Source: Hymenobacter properus (GTDB lineage Bacteria > Bacteroidota > Bacteroidia > Cytophagales > Hymenobacteraceae). Taken from it: 64,000 nt of DNA. Numbering within the stretch: position 1 is the first letter of the stretch; every line of letters begins with the position of its first letter. Below are positions 1 through 8,115 of the stretch, piece by piece. The notes beneath the pieces are model-generated. The model did no database searches. It saw nothing but the letters and a program-made list of their open reading frames with translations, and was not told where the DNA came from. The stretch lies in NCBI RefSeq assembly GCF_015694735.1, contig NZ_JADQDP010000002.1, forward strand, positions 992,001-1,056,000, given 5' to 3'. A program made the translations under genes and the position numbers.

Positions 1-1751
1 AACTGCTCGTAGGTGGCCGCGCCCAAGCGGCCGCCCTGGCCCGGCTTGATGCCGAACCACTGGTAAGGATACTGCCGCGCCACGCCCACGCTGATGTCGG
101 GCAGGGTGAAGGTCATGCGGCCGTCGGTGCCCTGGCTCTGGCTCAGGCGGATGTCGTAGTTGATAGGCGAGTTGCGAATCTGCTTCGAGTAGCTGATGCT
201 GGAGCTAAACTGCGTGGACAGGTAGCGCCGGGCGTCGAGGCTGTTGATTTGGTTGTAGCTGCTGGTGCCCGCGTTCACGCTGGCCGAGAAGCGGCCGCCG
301 CCGGGCTTGGGCACGGGCGTGTGGCTCCAGGTAATCCAGAACGAGTTGGCGGCCGGCGGCCGGATATAGGTCTGGCCCACGCCCACGGCATCCTGCGCCA
401 GAATCTGGTTGCTGGGCCGCGTCGAAAAGCGGAAGTTGAAATTGCCTTGGTAGGTATAGCGCTTTAGGTAGCCCACATCGGCCGTAGCGCCCCAGCCACC
501 GAAGGTATCTGCATTGCCGGCGTAAATATCCCCGGTCAGGCGCACGCCGATGTAGTCGTTCGGGGCGAAGTAGTAGCCGCCGTTGGTGAGGAAGTAGCCG
601 CGGTCGGCGGCCTGCCCGAAGGTCGGGATGATGACCCCCGAGCCCCGGCTCCGCTTGGGCGTCGGGAAAAAGCCAAACAGGAAGCCCAGCGGCGTGGGCA
701 CGTCGCCAATCACGAGGTTGAAGGGACCGGTCACGACCTTGTCGCCCGGAATCATCTTCATTTTCTTGGCCTGAATGTAGAAGTGCGGGTGCTCCAGGTT
801 GCAGGTGGTGTAGCGCCCCATCAGGCCGTTGATGTCGCCGCTCGGCAAGCGCTTGATGACCTGGGCGCCCACGTAGCCCTCGCCCTGTTGGGTCACGGCC
901 TCGGTCACCTTGGCTTTCTTGCTCTTGAAGTTGTAGGCAATGCTGCGGGCCTGGTATTTCTGGCCGTTGTCGTTGAGGATGGGCGTGCCCTTCAGTTTGT
1001 TCCCTACCGTGTCCTGCCGGCCTTCGGCCTGCATGGTGTTGTTGCCGTAATTTACCGTGATGAGGGCCGCCTTCAGGTCGGTTTGGCCATACACCACGCT
1101 GGCATTTTCGTAGAGGCGCGCCACCTTCTTGGTCACGTCGAACTGGATGGAGTCCTTGGCCGTGTAGTTGATGGTGGTTTGAATCTGGCCCTTGGGCTTG
1201 GCCGCTACTTGCAGCGAGTCGCCGGCGGCGCGCACGCCGTTCACCAGCCCGCTGGTGTCGGTGGGCACCACGCCAGGCAGGCGGGCGCCGCCGCGGGGGG
1301 CCAGAGTGTCGGGCACGGGCTTGTGCGAGGCGCCGGGCACGCGCGACTGGCCGGCGTTGCGCACGCCGGGCGGGGGCGGGCCCACGGGGTCGCGCGGGTC
1401 GGCCGAGATGTTGCGTACCGGCGGGGTAGGGGCCGAGCCGGGCCGCTGCCCGGGCTTGGCCGGGGCCACGGTGGTGCCGCGCCGGGGCGTGGCCACGGTG
1501 CTGGAGTCGACGCCCGGCGTGGTGGGCGCCTGCCGAATGGCCTTGGCCCGCGCCTTCCGGGCCTGAATTTTGGCCTTGCGCTGCACCTTTTTGGGCGTGG
1601 GCTGGCCCGCCTGGCCCCCGGCCGAACCCACGAGGCCGAACAGCAGTAGAAAGACGCACCCCAGCACGCCAGGGCGAAGCCGTGCCGCCGTCAGGCGGCG
1701 CGGCGCGGGCCGAAACCCGGCTTCGGAACGAAGGCCAAACCTAGCAGGCAA
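1..1751 (-). CDS. LptD-like outer-membrane LPS assembly protein (OstA family), 3' part outside window
   Basis: The minus-strand frame is open from about 1751 to the left edge, so the C-terminus is missing. The visible part has a hydrophobic signal segment (VFLLLFGLVGSA), a basic Pro/Ala-rich linker, then an OstA/LptA-like beta region (LITVNYGNNTMQAEGRQ, QGEGYVGAQVIKRLPSGDI) and the start of a beta-barrel (GYYFAPNDYIGVRLTGDIYAG). This layout matches the large Bacteroidota LptD proteins that insert lipopolysaccharide into the outer membrane. The start is uncertain. TTG at 1751 gives a long basic n-region and lies about 34 nt after a good -7 box. GTG at 1667 gives a very short signal. No ATG fits. 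It is divergent from the amidase gene and shares a compact promoter region with it. An antisense frame in the same region (205-1659) is a shadow. Confidence 0.82.
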   Translation of the reverse strand, partial: MPARFGLRSEAGFRPAPRRLTAARLRPGVLGCVFLLLFGLVGSAGGQAGQPTPKKVQRKAKIQARKARAKAIRQAPTTPGVDSSTVATPRRGTTVAPAKPGQRPGSAPTPPVRNISADPRDPVGPPPPGVRNAGQSRVPGASHKPVPDTLAPRGGARLPGVVPTDTSGLVNGVRAAGDSLQVAAKPKGQIQTTINYTAKDSIQFDVTKKVARLYENASVVYGQTDLKAALITVNYGNNTMQAEGRQDTVGNKLKGTPILNDNGQKYQARSIAYNFKSKKAKVTEAVTQQGEGYVGAQVIKRLPSGDINGLMGRYTTCNLEHPHFYIQAKKMKMIPGDKVVTGPFNLVIGDVPTPLGFLFGFFPTPKRSRGSGVIIPTFGQAADRGYFLTNGGYYFAPNDYIGVRLTGDIYAGNADTFGGWGATADVGYLKRYTYQGNFNFRFSTRPSNQILAQDAVGVGQTYIRPPAANSFWITWSHTPVPKPGGGRFSASVNAGTSSYNQINSLDARRYLSTQFSSSISYSKQIRNSPINYDIRLSQSQGTDGRMTFTLPDISVGVARQYPYQWFGIKPGQGGRLGAATYEQ

Positions 1752-1774
1752 AGTATAGTAGCGGTTAATTCGTT

Positions 1775-1782
1775 TACTTTTG
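1775..1782 (+). promoter_or_regulatory. -7 promoter element of the amidase gene
   Basis: TACTTTTG is a perfect match to the Bacteroidota -7 consensus TAnnTTTG. It lies 48 nt upstream of the GTG start at 1831, so the predicted transcript begins near 1789. Confidence 0.65.
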
Positions 1783-1791
1783 GGGCTTCTA

Positions 1792-1799
1792 CAAAGGTA
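1792..1799 (-). promoter_or_regulatory. -7 promoter element of the lptD-like gene
   Basis: On the minus strand this reads TACCTTTG, a perfect TAnnTTTG match. The predicted start is near 1785, inside the core of the divergent amidase promoter. Confidence 0.6.
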
Positions 1800-1830
1800 G
1801 CAGGTCGCTACCGCCTCTTCAACGAACAAC

Positions 1831-2673
1831 GTGCGGATTATTGTCATTCTGGCCAGCGCTGCCATCCTGTTGTTAGGCGCCGCCAGCGGAGAGTGGAAGG
1901 CGGAAGCCCAGACCACGGTCGACTCCACCCGGTACGCGTCTGATTCGGTTGCCGTGCCCGATTCGCCCGACCGCTACCGCCTGCGCACCGTGGTGCTCGA
2001 CGCCGGCCACGGCGGCAAGGACCGGGGCTGCGCCGGCGCCTCCGCCCGCGAGGCCGACGTGGCCCTGAGCCTGGTGCTGGCCTTGGGCAAGCAGATAGAG
2101 CAGAACATGCCCGACGTGAAGGTGATTTACACCCGCAAAACCAACGTCTTCATCGAACTCGACGAGCGCGCCGCCATTGCCAACCGCAACCACGCCGACC
2201 TGTTTATTTCCATTCATTGCAATGCCGGCCCCAGCCAAAGCCACGGCACTGAAGTCTGGACCATGGGCCTGCACAAAACGACCGCCAACCTGGGCGTGGC
2301 CCAGCGCGAAAACGCGGTAATTCTGCAAGAAAAAAACTACCAGTCGCGTTACAACGGCTTCGATCCCAGCTCGCCGCAGTCGCATATCATGTTTTCGCTG
2401 TTTCAGTCGGCATACATCACCAACAGCCTGCGCTTCGCCCAGCGCGTGGACCGGCAGCTGCGCACCTCCGTGGGCCGCCCCAGCCGCGGCGTGAAACAAG
2501 CCGGCTTTCTGGTGCTTTGGAAGTCGACCATGCCCTCGGTGCTCATCGAATCGGGCTTCCTCACCAATCCCACCGAGGAGCGGTACCTCAACGACAAAGC
2601 CAATCAAACGTATATGGCCGCGGGCATCTACCGCGCGTTTCGCGAATACAAGCGCGAACTCGAAGGTGGGTAA
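1831..2673 (+). CDS. N-acetylmuramoyl-L-alanine amidase (Amidase_3, AmiC type)
   Basis: Zinc enzyme that cleaves the amide bond between N-acetylmuramic acid and the stem peptide, acting in the periplasm during cell separation. The protein has 280 residues with a signal peptide of about 27 residues (cleavage near AEAQ). The Amidase_3 domain runs from about residue 52 to the end. Expected zinc and catalytic residues are visible: H60 in LDAGHGG, E74, H129 in SIHCNA and the catalytic E240 in VLIESGFLTNP. The start is GTG, chosen because the signal peptide begins there and the -7 box ends 48 nt upstream. No LysM or SPOR domain is attached. It is followed after 117 nt by the MlaD gene, a pairing I recall as common in this phylum. 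Confidence 0.93.
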   Translation: MRIIVILASAAILLLGAASGEWKAEAQTTVDSTRYASDSVAVPDSPDRYRLRTVVLDAGHGGKDRGCAGASAREADVALSLVLALGKQIEQNMPDVKVIYTRKTNVFIELDERAAIANRNHADLFISIHCNAGPSQSHGTEVWTMGLHKTTANLGVAQRENAVILQEKNYQSRYNGFDPSSPQSHIMFSLFQSAYITNSLRFAQRVDRQLRTSVGRPSRGVKQAGFLVLWKSTMPSVLIESGFLTNPTEERYLNDKANQTYMAAGIYRAFREYKRELEGG

Positions 2674-2790
2674 GCTGCCGGGCACGGTTGAGGTTAGCAT
2701 TTCGCGCATCGACCGACCTTTCCCAGGCTGGTTCTCGTAGATTGTTCAGCACCGCCGCCCATTCCCATTCATCATTCAATACCTCTACAC

Positions 2791-3795
2791 GTGTCTAAAG
2801 AAATTAAAGTGGCGCTGCTGGCCATCGTCGCTATTGTCGCCCTGGTGGTGGGCTATAACTTTTTGAAAGGCAGTAACCTGCTATCGAACGACCGCACCTA
2901 CTACGCCGTTTATCCCAACGCCGATGGGCTCAACGTGGGCGCCCAGGTGCTGCTCAACGGCATCAAGGTGGGCCAGGTGAAAAACCTGGAGCTGCAGCCC
3001 GAGAGAGGCAACACCGTGCGCGCTACCCTGGAGCTGGAAAAGGGCGTGACCGTGGGCGACTCCACCACGGCCGGCCTCAGCGGCTCGCTGCTGGGCTCGA
3101 AGAGCATCACGCTCATTATGGGCAAAAACACCAAGCAGTTCAGCGGCGGCGAGGAGCTGCGCACCAAGTCGGCCATCAGCAGCATTGATGCCTTCCAGGC
3201 CAAAGCCCTGCCCGTGCTCGACACGGTGGGCGCCACGCTGGCGCACATCAACGGCTTCCTGAACAAAGACGCCCAAACCAACATTCAGGGCACGCTGCAA
3301 GGCGCCCGCGCCAGCACCGAGGCCCTGCAAAAGCTCATCGTGGCCAACCAGGCCAACATCGCCCTCATCACCCGCAACCTGGCCCAGATGAGCACTGCCC
3401 TGAACCGGACCACCGGCAAGCTCGACAAAATTGCCGTGAACTTCGGCCAGCTGTCCGATTCGCTGAAAACTGCCCCCGTGGGCCCGGCCCTGCGTCGCCT
3501 CAACTCCACCCTGGCCGACGCCCAAACCACCGTGCAAAGCCTCAACACCGCCCTGAGCGACCAGAAAGGCTCGATGGGCAAGCTGCTGCACGACTCGACG
3601 CTCTACAACAACCTGGCCGCCACCACGGCCAGCTCCAATGAGCTGCTGACCGACCTCAAGGCCAACCCCAAGCGCTACGTGCACTTCTCGGTGTTTGGCG
3701 GCGGGGGCAGCAAGAAGAAAACCGAGACCGAAACCAAGACTACCAAGCCCAACGGCAGCGTGGTGGAAACCGAGAATAAAACCACAATCAAGTAA
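2791..3795 (+). CDS. MlaD (MCE) family lipid-transport protein
   Basis: Substrate-binding MCE protein of a phospholipid or lipid ABC transport system, anchored in the inner membrane and facing the periplasm. The protein has 334 residues and a GTG start. Residues 6-25 form a transmembrane helix (VALLAIVAIVALVVGYNFL). Residues about 36-113 are the MCE domain (YYAVYPNADGLNVGAQVLLNG, IKVGQV). After that comes a long helical region (about 130-290) rich in Ala, Gln and Leu, typical of MCE proteins that form tunnels. The C-terminal tail is Lys/Thr-rich. The MlaE and MlaF partners are not in the window. It probably shares a transcript with the amidase upstream. Confidence 0.9.
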   Translation: MSKEIKVALLAIVAIVALVVGYNFLKGSNLLSNDRTYYAVYPNADGLNVGAQVLLNGIKVGQVKNLELQPERGNTVRATLELEKGVTVGDSTTAGLSGSLLGSKSITLIMGKNTKQFSGGEELRTKSAISSIDAFQAKALPVLDTVGATLAHINGFLNKDAQTNIQGTLQGARASTEALQKLIVANQANIALITRNLAQMSTALNRTTGKLDKIAVNFGQLSDSLKTAPVGPALRRLNSTLADAQTTVQSLNTALSDQKGSMGKLLHDSTLYNNLAATTASSNELLTDLKANPKRYVHFSVFGGGGSKKKTETETKTTKPNGSVVETENKTTIK

Positions 3796-3804
3796 TCCAA
3801 TCGT

Positions 3805-3890
3805 CTGTCATCCTGAGCGCAGCGAAGGACCTTATCACGTTAGAATGAGTCGTTCAGACATGAGGTCCTTCGCTGTGCTCAGGATGACAG
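3805..3890. repeat. Intergenic palindrome, type A (copy 1)
   Basis: Inverted repeat. The left arm starts CTGTCATCCTGAGCGCAGCG and the right arm ends with its complement, with one mismatch in the right arm (GTGCTC for GCGCTC). It lies 10 nt after the MlaD stop codon. Near-identical copies are at 14731-14835, 32201-32288 and 34934-35036. Confidence 0.9.
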
Positions 3891-3923
3891 GTGAGTCCCA
3901 AGCAACGTTCTGACGGACCGCCG

Positions 3924-3931
3924 TACCTTTG
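3924..3931 (+). promoter_or_regulatory. -7 promoter element upstream of the acyl-CoA carboxylase gene
   Basis: TACCTTTG is a perfect TAnnTTTG match, 63 nt upstream of the ATG at 3994. The predicted start near 3938 falls inside the hairpin at 3932-3957. Confidence 0.55.
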
Positions 3932-3957
3932 AAATCCGCCCCCGGGCGGATTTTTTT
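3932..3957 (+). terminator. Terminator-like hairpin directly after a promoter
   Basis: AAATCCGCC pairs with GGCGGATTT and is followed by a run of T. It has the form of an intrinsic terminator, either for the upstream unit or for early transcripts from the promoter at 3924. Confidence 0.6.
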
Positions 3958-3993
3958 GCGCCCATTCCCACCAAATCCCACCCCGCATTCTTT

Positions 3994-5622
3994 ATGAACG
4001 TCGAGTTCAACCGCAACGAAGACCAACTCAAGCAGCTCAGCTTCAACCTCACCCAAAAGCTCCGGAAAGTAGCCCTCGGCGGCGGCGAAAAGCGCATCGA
4101 AGCTCACAAGGCCAAGGGCAAGCTCACCGCCCGCGAGCGGATTGATTATCTGCTGGATAAAGGCGCGGCGCAGGTAGAAATTGGGGCGTTTGCGGGCGAG
4201 GGAATGTACAAGGAGGAGGGAGGCTGCCCGAGCGGCGGCGTGGTGGTCGTCATCGGCTACGTGCAGGGGCGGCAATGCGTGGTGGTGGCCAACGACGCCA
4301 CCGTGAAGGCCGGCGCCTGGTTTCCTATCACCGCCAAAAAGAACCTGCGGGCCCAGGAAATCAGCATCGAGAATAAGCTGCCGATTATCTACCTCGTCGA
4401 CTCGGCTGGCGTGTACCTGCCCATGCAGGACGAAATTTTCCCCGACAAAGAGCACTTCGGCCGCATCTTTCGCAACAACGCGGTGATGAGCAGCATGGGC
4501 ATCGTGCAGATTTCGGCCATTATGGGCCCCTGCGTGGCCGGTGGGGCCTACCTGCCCATCATGAGCGATGAGGCCATGATTGTGAACGGTACGGGTTCGG
4601 TGTTCCTTGCCGGCTCCTATTTGGTGAAATCGGCCATTGGCGAAACCATCGACAACGAGGCGCTGGGCGGCGCGAGTATGCACTCCGAAATCTCGGGCGT
4701 GACCGACTACAAGTTCGATACCGACGAAGAGTGCCTCACGCACATTCGCAACATCTTTGACAAGATGGGCGGGCAGGCCTCGGCCGGCTTCAGCCGCGTC
4801 GCCCCGGCCAAGCCGGCGATGAACGAGCAGGAAATCTACGGCCTGCTGCCCGCCGACCGCGTGAAGCCCTACGACATGATGGACATCATCAACCGGCTGG
4901 TCGACAACTCTGAGTTTGAGCCCTACAAGGACCTCTACGGCCAGACGCTCATCTGCGGGCTGGCGCGCATTGATGGCTGGGCGGTGGGCATCGTGGCCAA
5001 CCAGCGCAAGATTGTGAAGAGCAAGAAAACCGGCATGCAGATGGGCGGCGTCATCTACTCCGACTCGGCCGACAAGGCGGCGCGCTTCATCATGAATTGC
5101 AACCAGAAGCGCATCCCGCTGGTGTTTCTGCACGACGTGTCGGGCTTCATGGTGGGCAGCCAATCGGAGCAGGGAGGCATCATCAAGGACGGCGCCAAGA
5201 TGGTGAATGCCATGAGCAACTCGGTAGTGCCCAAGTTCACGGTCATTGTGGGCAACAGCTACGGCGCCGGCAACTACGCCATGTGCGGCAAGGCCTATGA
5301 CCCGCGCCTCATCGTGGCCTGGCCCACCGCCCAACTGGCCGTAATGAGCGGCGCCGCTGCGGCCAACACCCTGCTGCAAATCCAGGTGGCCTCGCTCAAA
5401 GCCAAGGGCGAAGTCATCACCCCCGAAGCCGAAAAGGAGCTGCTCGACCGCATCAAGGCCCGTTACGAGGAGCAACTCTCGCCCTACTACGCCGCCGCCC
5501 GCCTCTGGGTCGACGCCGTGATTGACCCGCTGGAAACCCGGAAGGTGATTTCAGAAGGCATCGCCGCTGCTAATCACGCGCCCATTGAGAAGGCGTACAA
5601 CGTGGGCGTAATTCAGGTGTGA
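3994..5622 (+). CDS. Acyl-CoA carboxylase, carboxyltransferase (beta) subunit
   Basis: Transfers carboxyl from carboxybiotin to an acyl-CoA, in a complex with a biotin carboxylase/BCCP alpha subunit. The protein has 542 residues. The crotonase-like N-half carries GPCVAGGAYLPIMSDEAMIV (about residues 170-189). The C-half carries the acyl-CoA/biotin-binding glycine-rich region SEQGGIIKDGAKMV and GNSYGAGNYAMCGKAYDPR. Length and these motifs look closer to methylcrotonyl-CoA carboxylase beta than to propionyl-CoA carboxylase beta (about 510 residues), so leucine degradation is a plausible role. The substrate cannot be fixed from sequence alone. No alpha subunit is adjacent. Confidence 0.88.
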   Translation: MNVEFNRNEDQLKQLSFNLTQKLRKVALGGGEKRIEAHKAKGKLTARERIDYLLDKGAAQVEIGAFAGEGMYKEEGGCPSGGVVVVIGYVQGRQCVVVANDATVKAGAWFPITAKKNLRAQEISIENKLPIIYLVDSAGVYLPMQDEIFPDKEHFGRIFRNNAVMSSMGIVQISAIMGPCVAGGAYLPIMSDEAMIVNGTGSVFLAGSYLVKSAIGETIDNEALGGASMHSEISGVTDYKFDTDEECLTHIRNIFDKMGGQASAGFSRVAPAKPAMNEQEIYGLLPADRVKPYDMMDIINRLVDNSEFEPYKDLYGQTLICGLARIDGWAVGIVANQRKIVKSKKTGMQMGGVIYSDSADKAARFIMNCNQKRIPLVFLHDVSGFMVGSQSEQGGIIKDGAKMVNAMSNSVVPKFTVIVGNSYGAGNYAMCGKAYDPRLIVAWPTAQLAVMSGAAAANTLLQIQVASLKAKGEVITPEAEKELLDRIKARYEEQLSPYYAAARLWVDAVIDPLETRKVISEGIAAANHAPIEKAYNVGVIQV

Positions 5623-5653
5623 GGTAGTTTCGGTTTCCTCTTCTTACAATACC

Positions 5654-6295
5654 ATGTTAGCCAATATTGTAAAAACCTCCAAGCTCACAATAAATTCAGG
5701 TGTCAATGCCAAGGACGTTTTTGGATTTATTCAGTCGCTTGTTGCATCCATTGCGTGGCCTGTAACAGCAATTGTAATTGCTTTACTTTTGAAAAAGCCT
5801 ATTCAAGATGCAATAAACAGGCTTAATAAATTCAAATATGGGGATGCGGAAGCAAGCTTTGAGCGAGAGCTACAAAATCTCAAAGACACAGCAGAAGCTG
5901 CGAATATCGTATATGATGAGCGCGCGGAAATTAAAGTGGCGCTGAATAAAACTTTGCTGGAGGAAGTACAGCAGGTGGCCAGTATTTCGCCATCTGCTGC
6001 CATTCCTCTCGCATGGTCGCAAGTAGAATCAGAAATTACTGATTTGACTTACAGGACCGCAATTTCCCCCGATTCGCCGTCGTACAATTCACCGTCTAAA
6101 AATGTTGAGCTTTTGAAGAAAGAGGGTTACCTAGACCTAGAGACGTACCAAACCATTGTGTCTATGCGTCAACTGCGTAATTCAGTGGCTCATTCATATA
6201 CAAGTGGTATAAAAGTTTCTGTTCAAGAAGCTATCGAATACGGTAAGCTAGCGGAGGCCGTGAGTAAAAGACTGAAAGAAATAAGAAGAAAATAG
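5654..6295 (+). CDS. Membrane-anchored HEPN-like protein
   Basis: I do not recognise a named family. The 213-residue protein has one hydrophobic segment (about 27-46, VASIAWPVTAIVIALLLKK), a charged helical stretch (about 50-110), and an all-helical C-terminal part. The C-terminal part holds R175-NSVA-H180, matching the R-x4-6-H signature of HEPN RNases, in the context MRQLRNSVAHS. HEPN domains are frequent toxins and phage-defence effectors; that role here is inference. Base composition is clearly more AT-rich than the flanking genes (AAA, AAT and TTT codons common), suggesting acquisition by transfer. It ends 27 nt before a HigA-type antitoxin gene, in the place where a HigB toxin would normally sit. 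A non-nuclease HEPN scaffold is the main alternative. Confidence 0.6.
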   Translation: MLANIVKTSKLTINSGVNAKDVFGFIQSLVASIAWPVTAIVIALLLKKPIQDAINRLNKFKYGDAEASFERELQNLKDTAEAANIVYDERAEIKVALNKTLLEEVQQVASISPSAAIPLAWSQVESEITDLTYRTAISPDSPSYNSPSKNVELLKKEGYLDLETYQTIVSMRQLRNSVAHSYTSGIKVSVQEAIEYGKLAEAVSKRLKEIRRK

Positions 6296-6322
6296 TGTTA
6301 GGCTATATACTCAGAAATACTT

Positions 6323-6616
6323 ATGCTTTTTCCCAATATCCACCCCGGCAAAGTGCTGCAAGAGGAGTTTCTCAATGAATTTAATCTTTCGGCCTACCGC
6401 TTGGCGCAGGCTCTGCGCATTCCCCAAACCCGCGTAGCGGCTATTCTAAAAGGGCGCCGTCGTATTACAGCTGATACCGCCCTGCGGCTGGGGAGTTTCT
6501 TCGGCAATTCTCCTAAGTTTTGGTTGGGATTGCAAAACGACTATGATTTAGAAGAAGAACAAACGCACCATCTGGATGATTTGGAAGTTGTTCAGCCATT
6601 GAATGAAGCCGCTTAA
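6323..6616 (+). CDS. higA: HigA-family (Xre) addiction-module antitoxin
   Basis: Small 97-residue DNA-binding protein of the HigA/VapI type. It begins with the family signature IHPGKVLQEEFL. The helix-turn-helix covers about residues 24-62 (SAYRLAQALRIPQTRVAAILKGRRRIT), and FFGNSPKFWLGLQNDYDLE is the usual HigA ending. These proteins neutralise a HigB mRNA interferase and repress their own operon. No HigB gene is present. The preceding gene is a membrane HEPN-like protein. AT-rich like that gene. No promoter is evident in the 27-nt gap, so the two are probably co-transcribed, and a terminator overlaps the stop codon. Confidence 0.85.
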   Translation: MLFPNIHPGKVLQEEFLNEFNLSAYRLAQALRIPQTRVAAILKGRRRITADTALRLGSFFGNSPKFWLGLQNDYDLEEEQTHHLDDLEVVQPLNEAA

Positions 6617-6630
6617 TCAGCGGCTTTTTC
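6606..6630 (+). terminator. Intrinsic terminator of the HEPN-higA unit
   Basis: AGCCGC pairs with GCGGCT around a 7-nt loop and is followed by five T. It overlaps the higA stop codon. Confidence 0.75.
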
Positions 6631-6672
6631 TATATGTTCACTCACAAGCTCGGTCTTTCTCTTACTCGCTTA

Positions 6673-8001
6673 ATGAAGCAACACTTACGCCCCGCATTCG
6701 CCCTGCTAATCACGGCGCTACCGTTTCTGGCTCCCGCCCAAACCTTGAAAGACGGCAAGCTGACGCTGAATCCTGACGGCAGTCACTACGTCAAGTTCAC
6801 GCTCTTCAACCAGGTTTGGGCGCGCTACAACCAAAGCAACCCCGGCACGCTGGTAAACGGCTACGCCAAGCCCAACACCTTCGACATCGGCATCCGGCGG
6901 TTCCGCATCCAGTTCTTCGGCCAGCTCACGGACCGCGTGTTCGTCTACTCGCAGATTGGCATCAACAATTTCGCCTACGACTCGCCGCCGAAAACCGGTT
7001 TCTTCCTGCACGATGCCGTGGGCGAATACGCCGTGGTGAAAAAGCACCTCTCGCTGGGCGCCGGCCTGGGGGCCTGGAATGGCCTTTCGCGCCTCACGGC
7101 CTCGTCGGTGGGCAGCATCATGGGCATCGACCTGCCGCTGGTGGCCGAAACCACCAACGACGTGAACGACCAGTTCGGCCGCAAGCTGAGCCTCTACGCC
7201 AAGGGCAAGCTGGGCCAGCTCGACTACCGTGTGGCCTTGTCCGACCCGCTGCTGGTGGCCAATGCGCCCATCAACACCTTCGCCACGTTTTCGGGCCGCC
7301 CGGCCAAGGCGCAGTACCAAGGCTACTTCATGTACCAGTTCCGGGACCAGGAAAGTAACCTCACGGCCTATAATGCCGGCACCTATCTGGGCCAGAAAAA
7401 CGTGCTGAACGTGGGCGCCGGCTTCATTGTGCAGCCCGAGGCCATGTGGTACCGCCAGGCCGGTAGCCCCGATACCCTCACCCAGGCCATGAAGCAGGTA
7501 GCCGTCGACCTGTTCTACGACGCCCCGCTTGATACCGCCAAGGGTGCGGCCAGCATCAGCTTTTATGCCCTGGCCATGCACCTCGACTACGGCCCTGGCT
7601 ACCTCCGCTACACCGGTCCCATGAACCCGGCCAACGGCATTGGCGCCAAGGCGGCCAGCACCCAGGTGCCCGGCGCGGGCAATACTTTCGGCAATGCCGT
7701 GCCGTTGTTTGGCACCGGCAATGTCCTCTACGGGCAATTGGGCTACAAATTCCGCGAAAACCTGCTGGGCAGCACCACCTTCATGCCCTACGTGAGCTAC
7801 CAGTACGCGTCCTACAAGCGCCTCGCCGACGACCTCCATTACATCGATGCCGGCGTAAACTGGCTGCTTAACGGCCAAGGCTCCAAGCTCACCGTCAGCT
7901 ACCAGAACCGCCCCGTGTACAGCCTGCACGCCGACGGCACCAACCGGGCCGACGCCCGCCGCAGCGCCATGGTGGTGCAGTACCAGGTGTTTTTCAATTA
8001 G
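6673..8001 (+). CDS. Outer-membrane porin (phosphate-selective-porin-like)
   Basis: Predicted beta-barrel outer-membrane protein of about 442 residues. It starts with a signal peptide (MKQHLRPAFALLITALPF, cleavage near APAQ). I prefer this ATG over one at 6634, which sits directly behind the terminator T-run and lacks a signal peptide at its start. Alternating-residue strands run throughout (FTLFNQVWARYNQSN, FRIQFFGQLTDRVFVYSQIG, RKLSLYAKGKLGQLDYRVAL). The C-terminus VVQYQVFFN ends in an aromatic-rich strand typical of barrels. The overall look is of the Porin O/P type found in Bacteroidota. The substrate is unknown. Confidence 0.72.
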   Translation: MKQHLRPAFALLITALPFLAPAQTLKDGKLTLNPDGSHYVKFTLFNQVWARYNQSNPGTLVNGYAKPNTFDIGIRRFRIQFFGQLTDRVFVYSQIGINNFAYDSPPKTGFFLHDAVGEYAVVKKHLSLGAGLGAWNGLSRLTASSVGSIMGIDLPLVAETTNDVNDQFGRKLSLYAKGKLGQLDYRVALSDPLLVANAPINTFATFSGRPAKAQYQGYFMYQFRDQESNLTAYNAGTYLGQKNVLNVGAGFIVQPEAMWYRQAGSPDTLTQAMKQVAVDLFYDAPLDTAKGAASISFYALAMHLDYGPGYLRYTGPMNPANGIGAKAASTQVPGAGNTFGNAVPLFGTGNVLYGQLGYKFRENLLGSTTFMPYVSYQYASYKRLADDLHYIDAGVNWLLNGQGSKLTVSYQNRPVYSLHADGTNRADARRSAMVVQYQVFFN

Positions 8002-8115
8002 GGCGAAGCGAAAAGGGGAGAGGCGAGATACCAGGCATCTGGATGAAGCAGTCCCGCTTATGTCGCCCAGCGGTGTTACTATTGGTGGCCAATGCCTCAG
8101 ACCCGCCTTTGCCTG

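Noticed and set aside
205..1659. Long minus-strand frame in the lptD region (484 residues)
   Set aside because: It is very rich in Arg, Gly, Pro and His with no domain. The neighbouring minus frame encodes clear OstA/LptD-like sequence that continues off the left edge.
3835..5475. Minus-strand frame of 546 residues
   Set aside because: Antisense shadow of the acyl-CoA carboxylase gene; His/Val/Gly-rich sequence without motifs.
6718..7929. Minus-strand frame of 403 residues
   Set aside because: Antisense shadow of the porin gene, typical of high-GC third positions.
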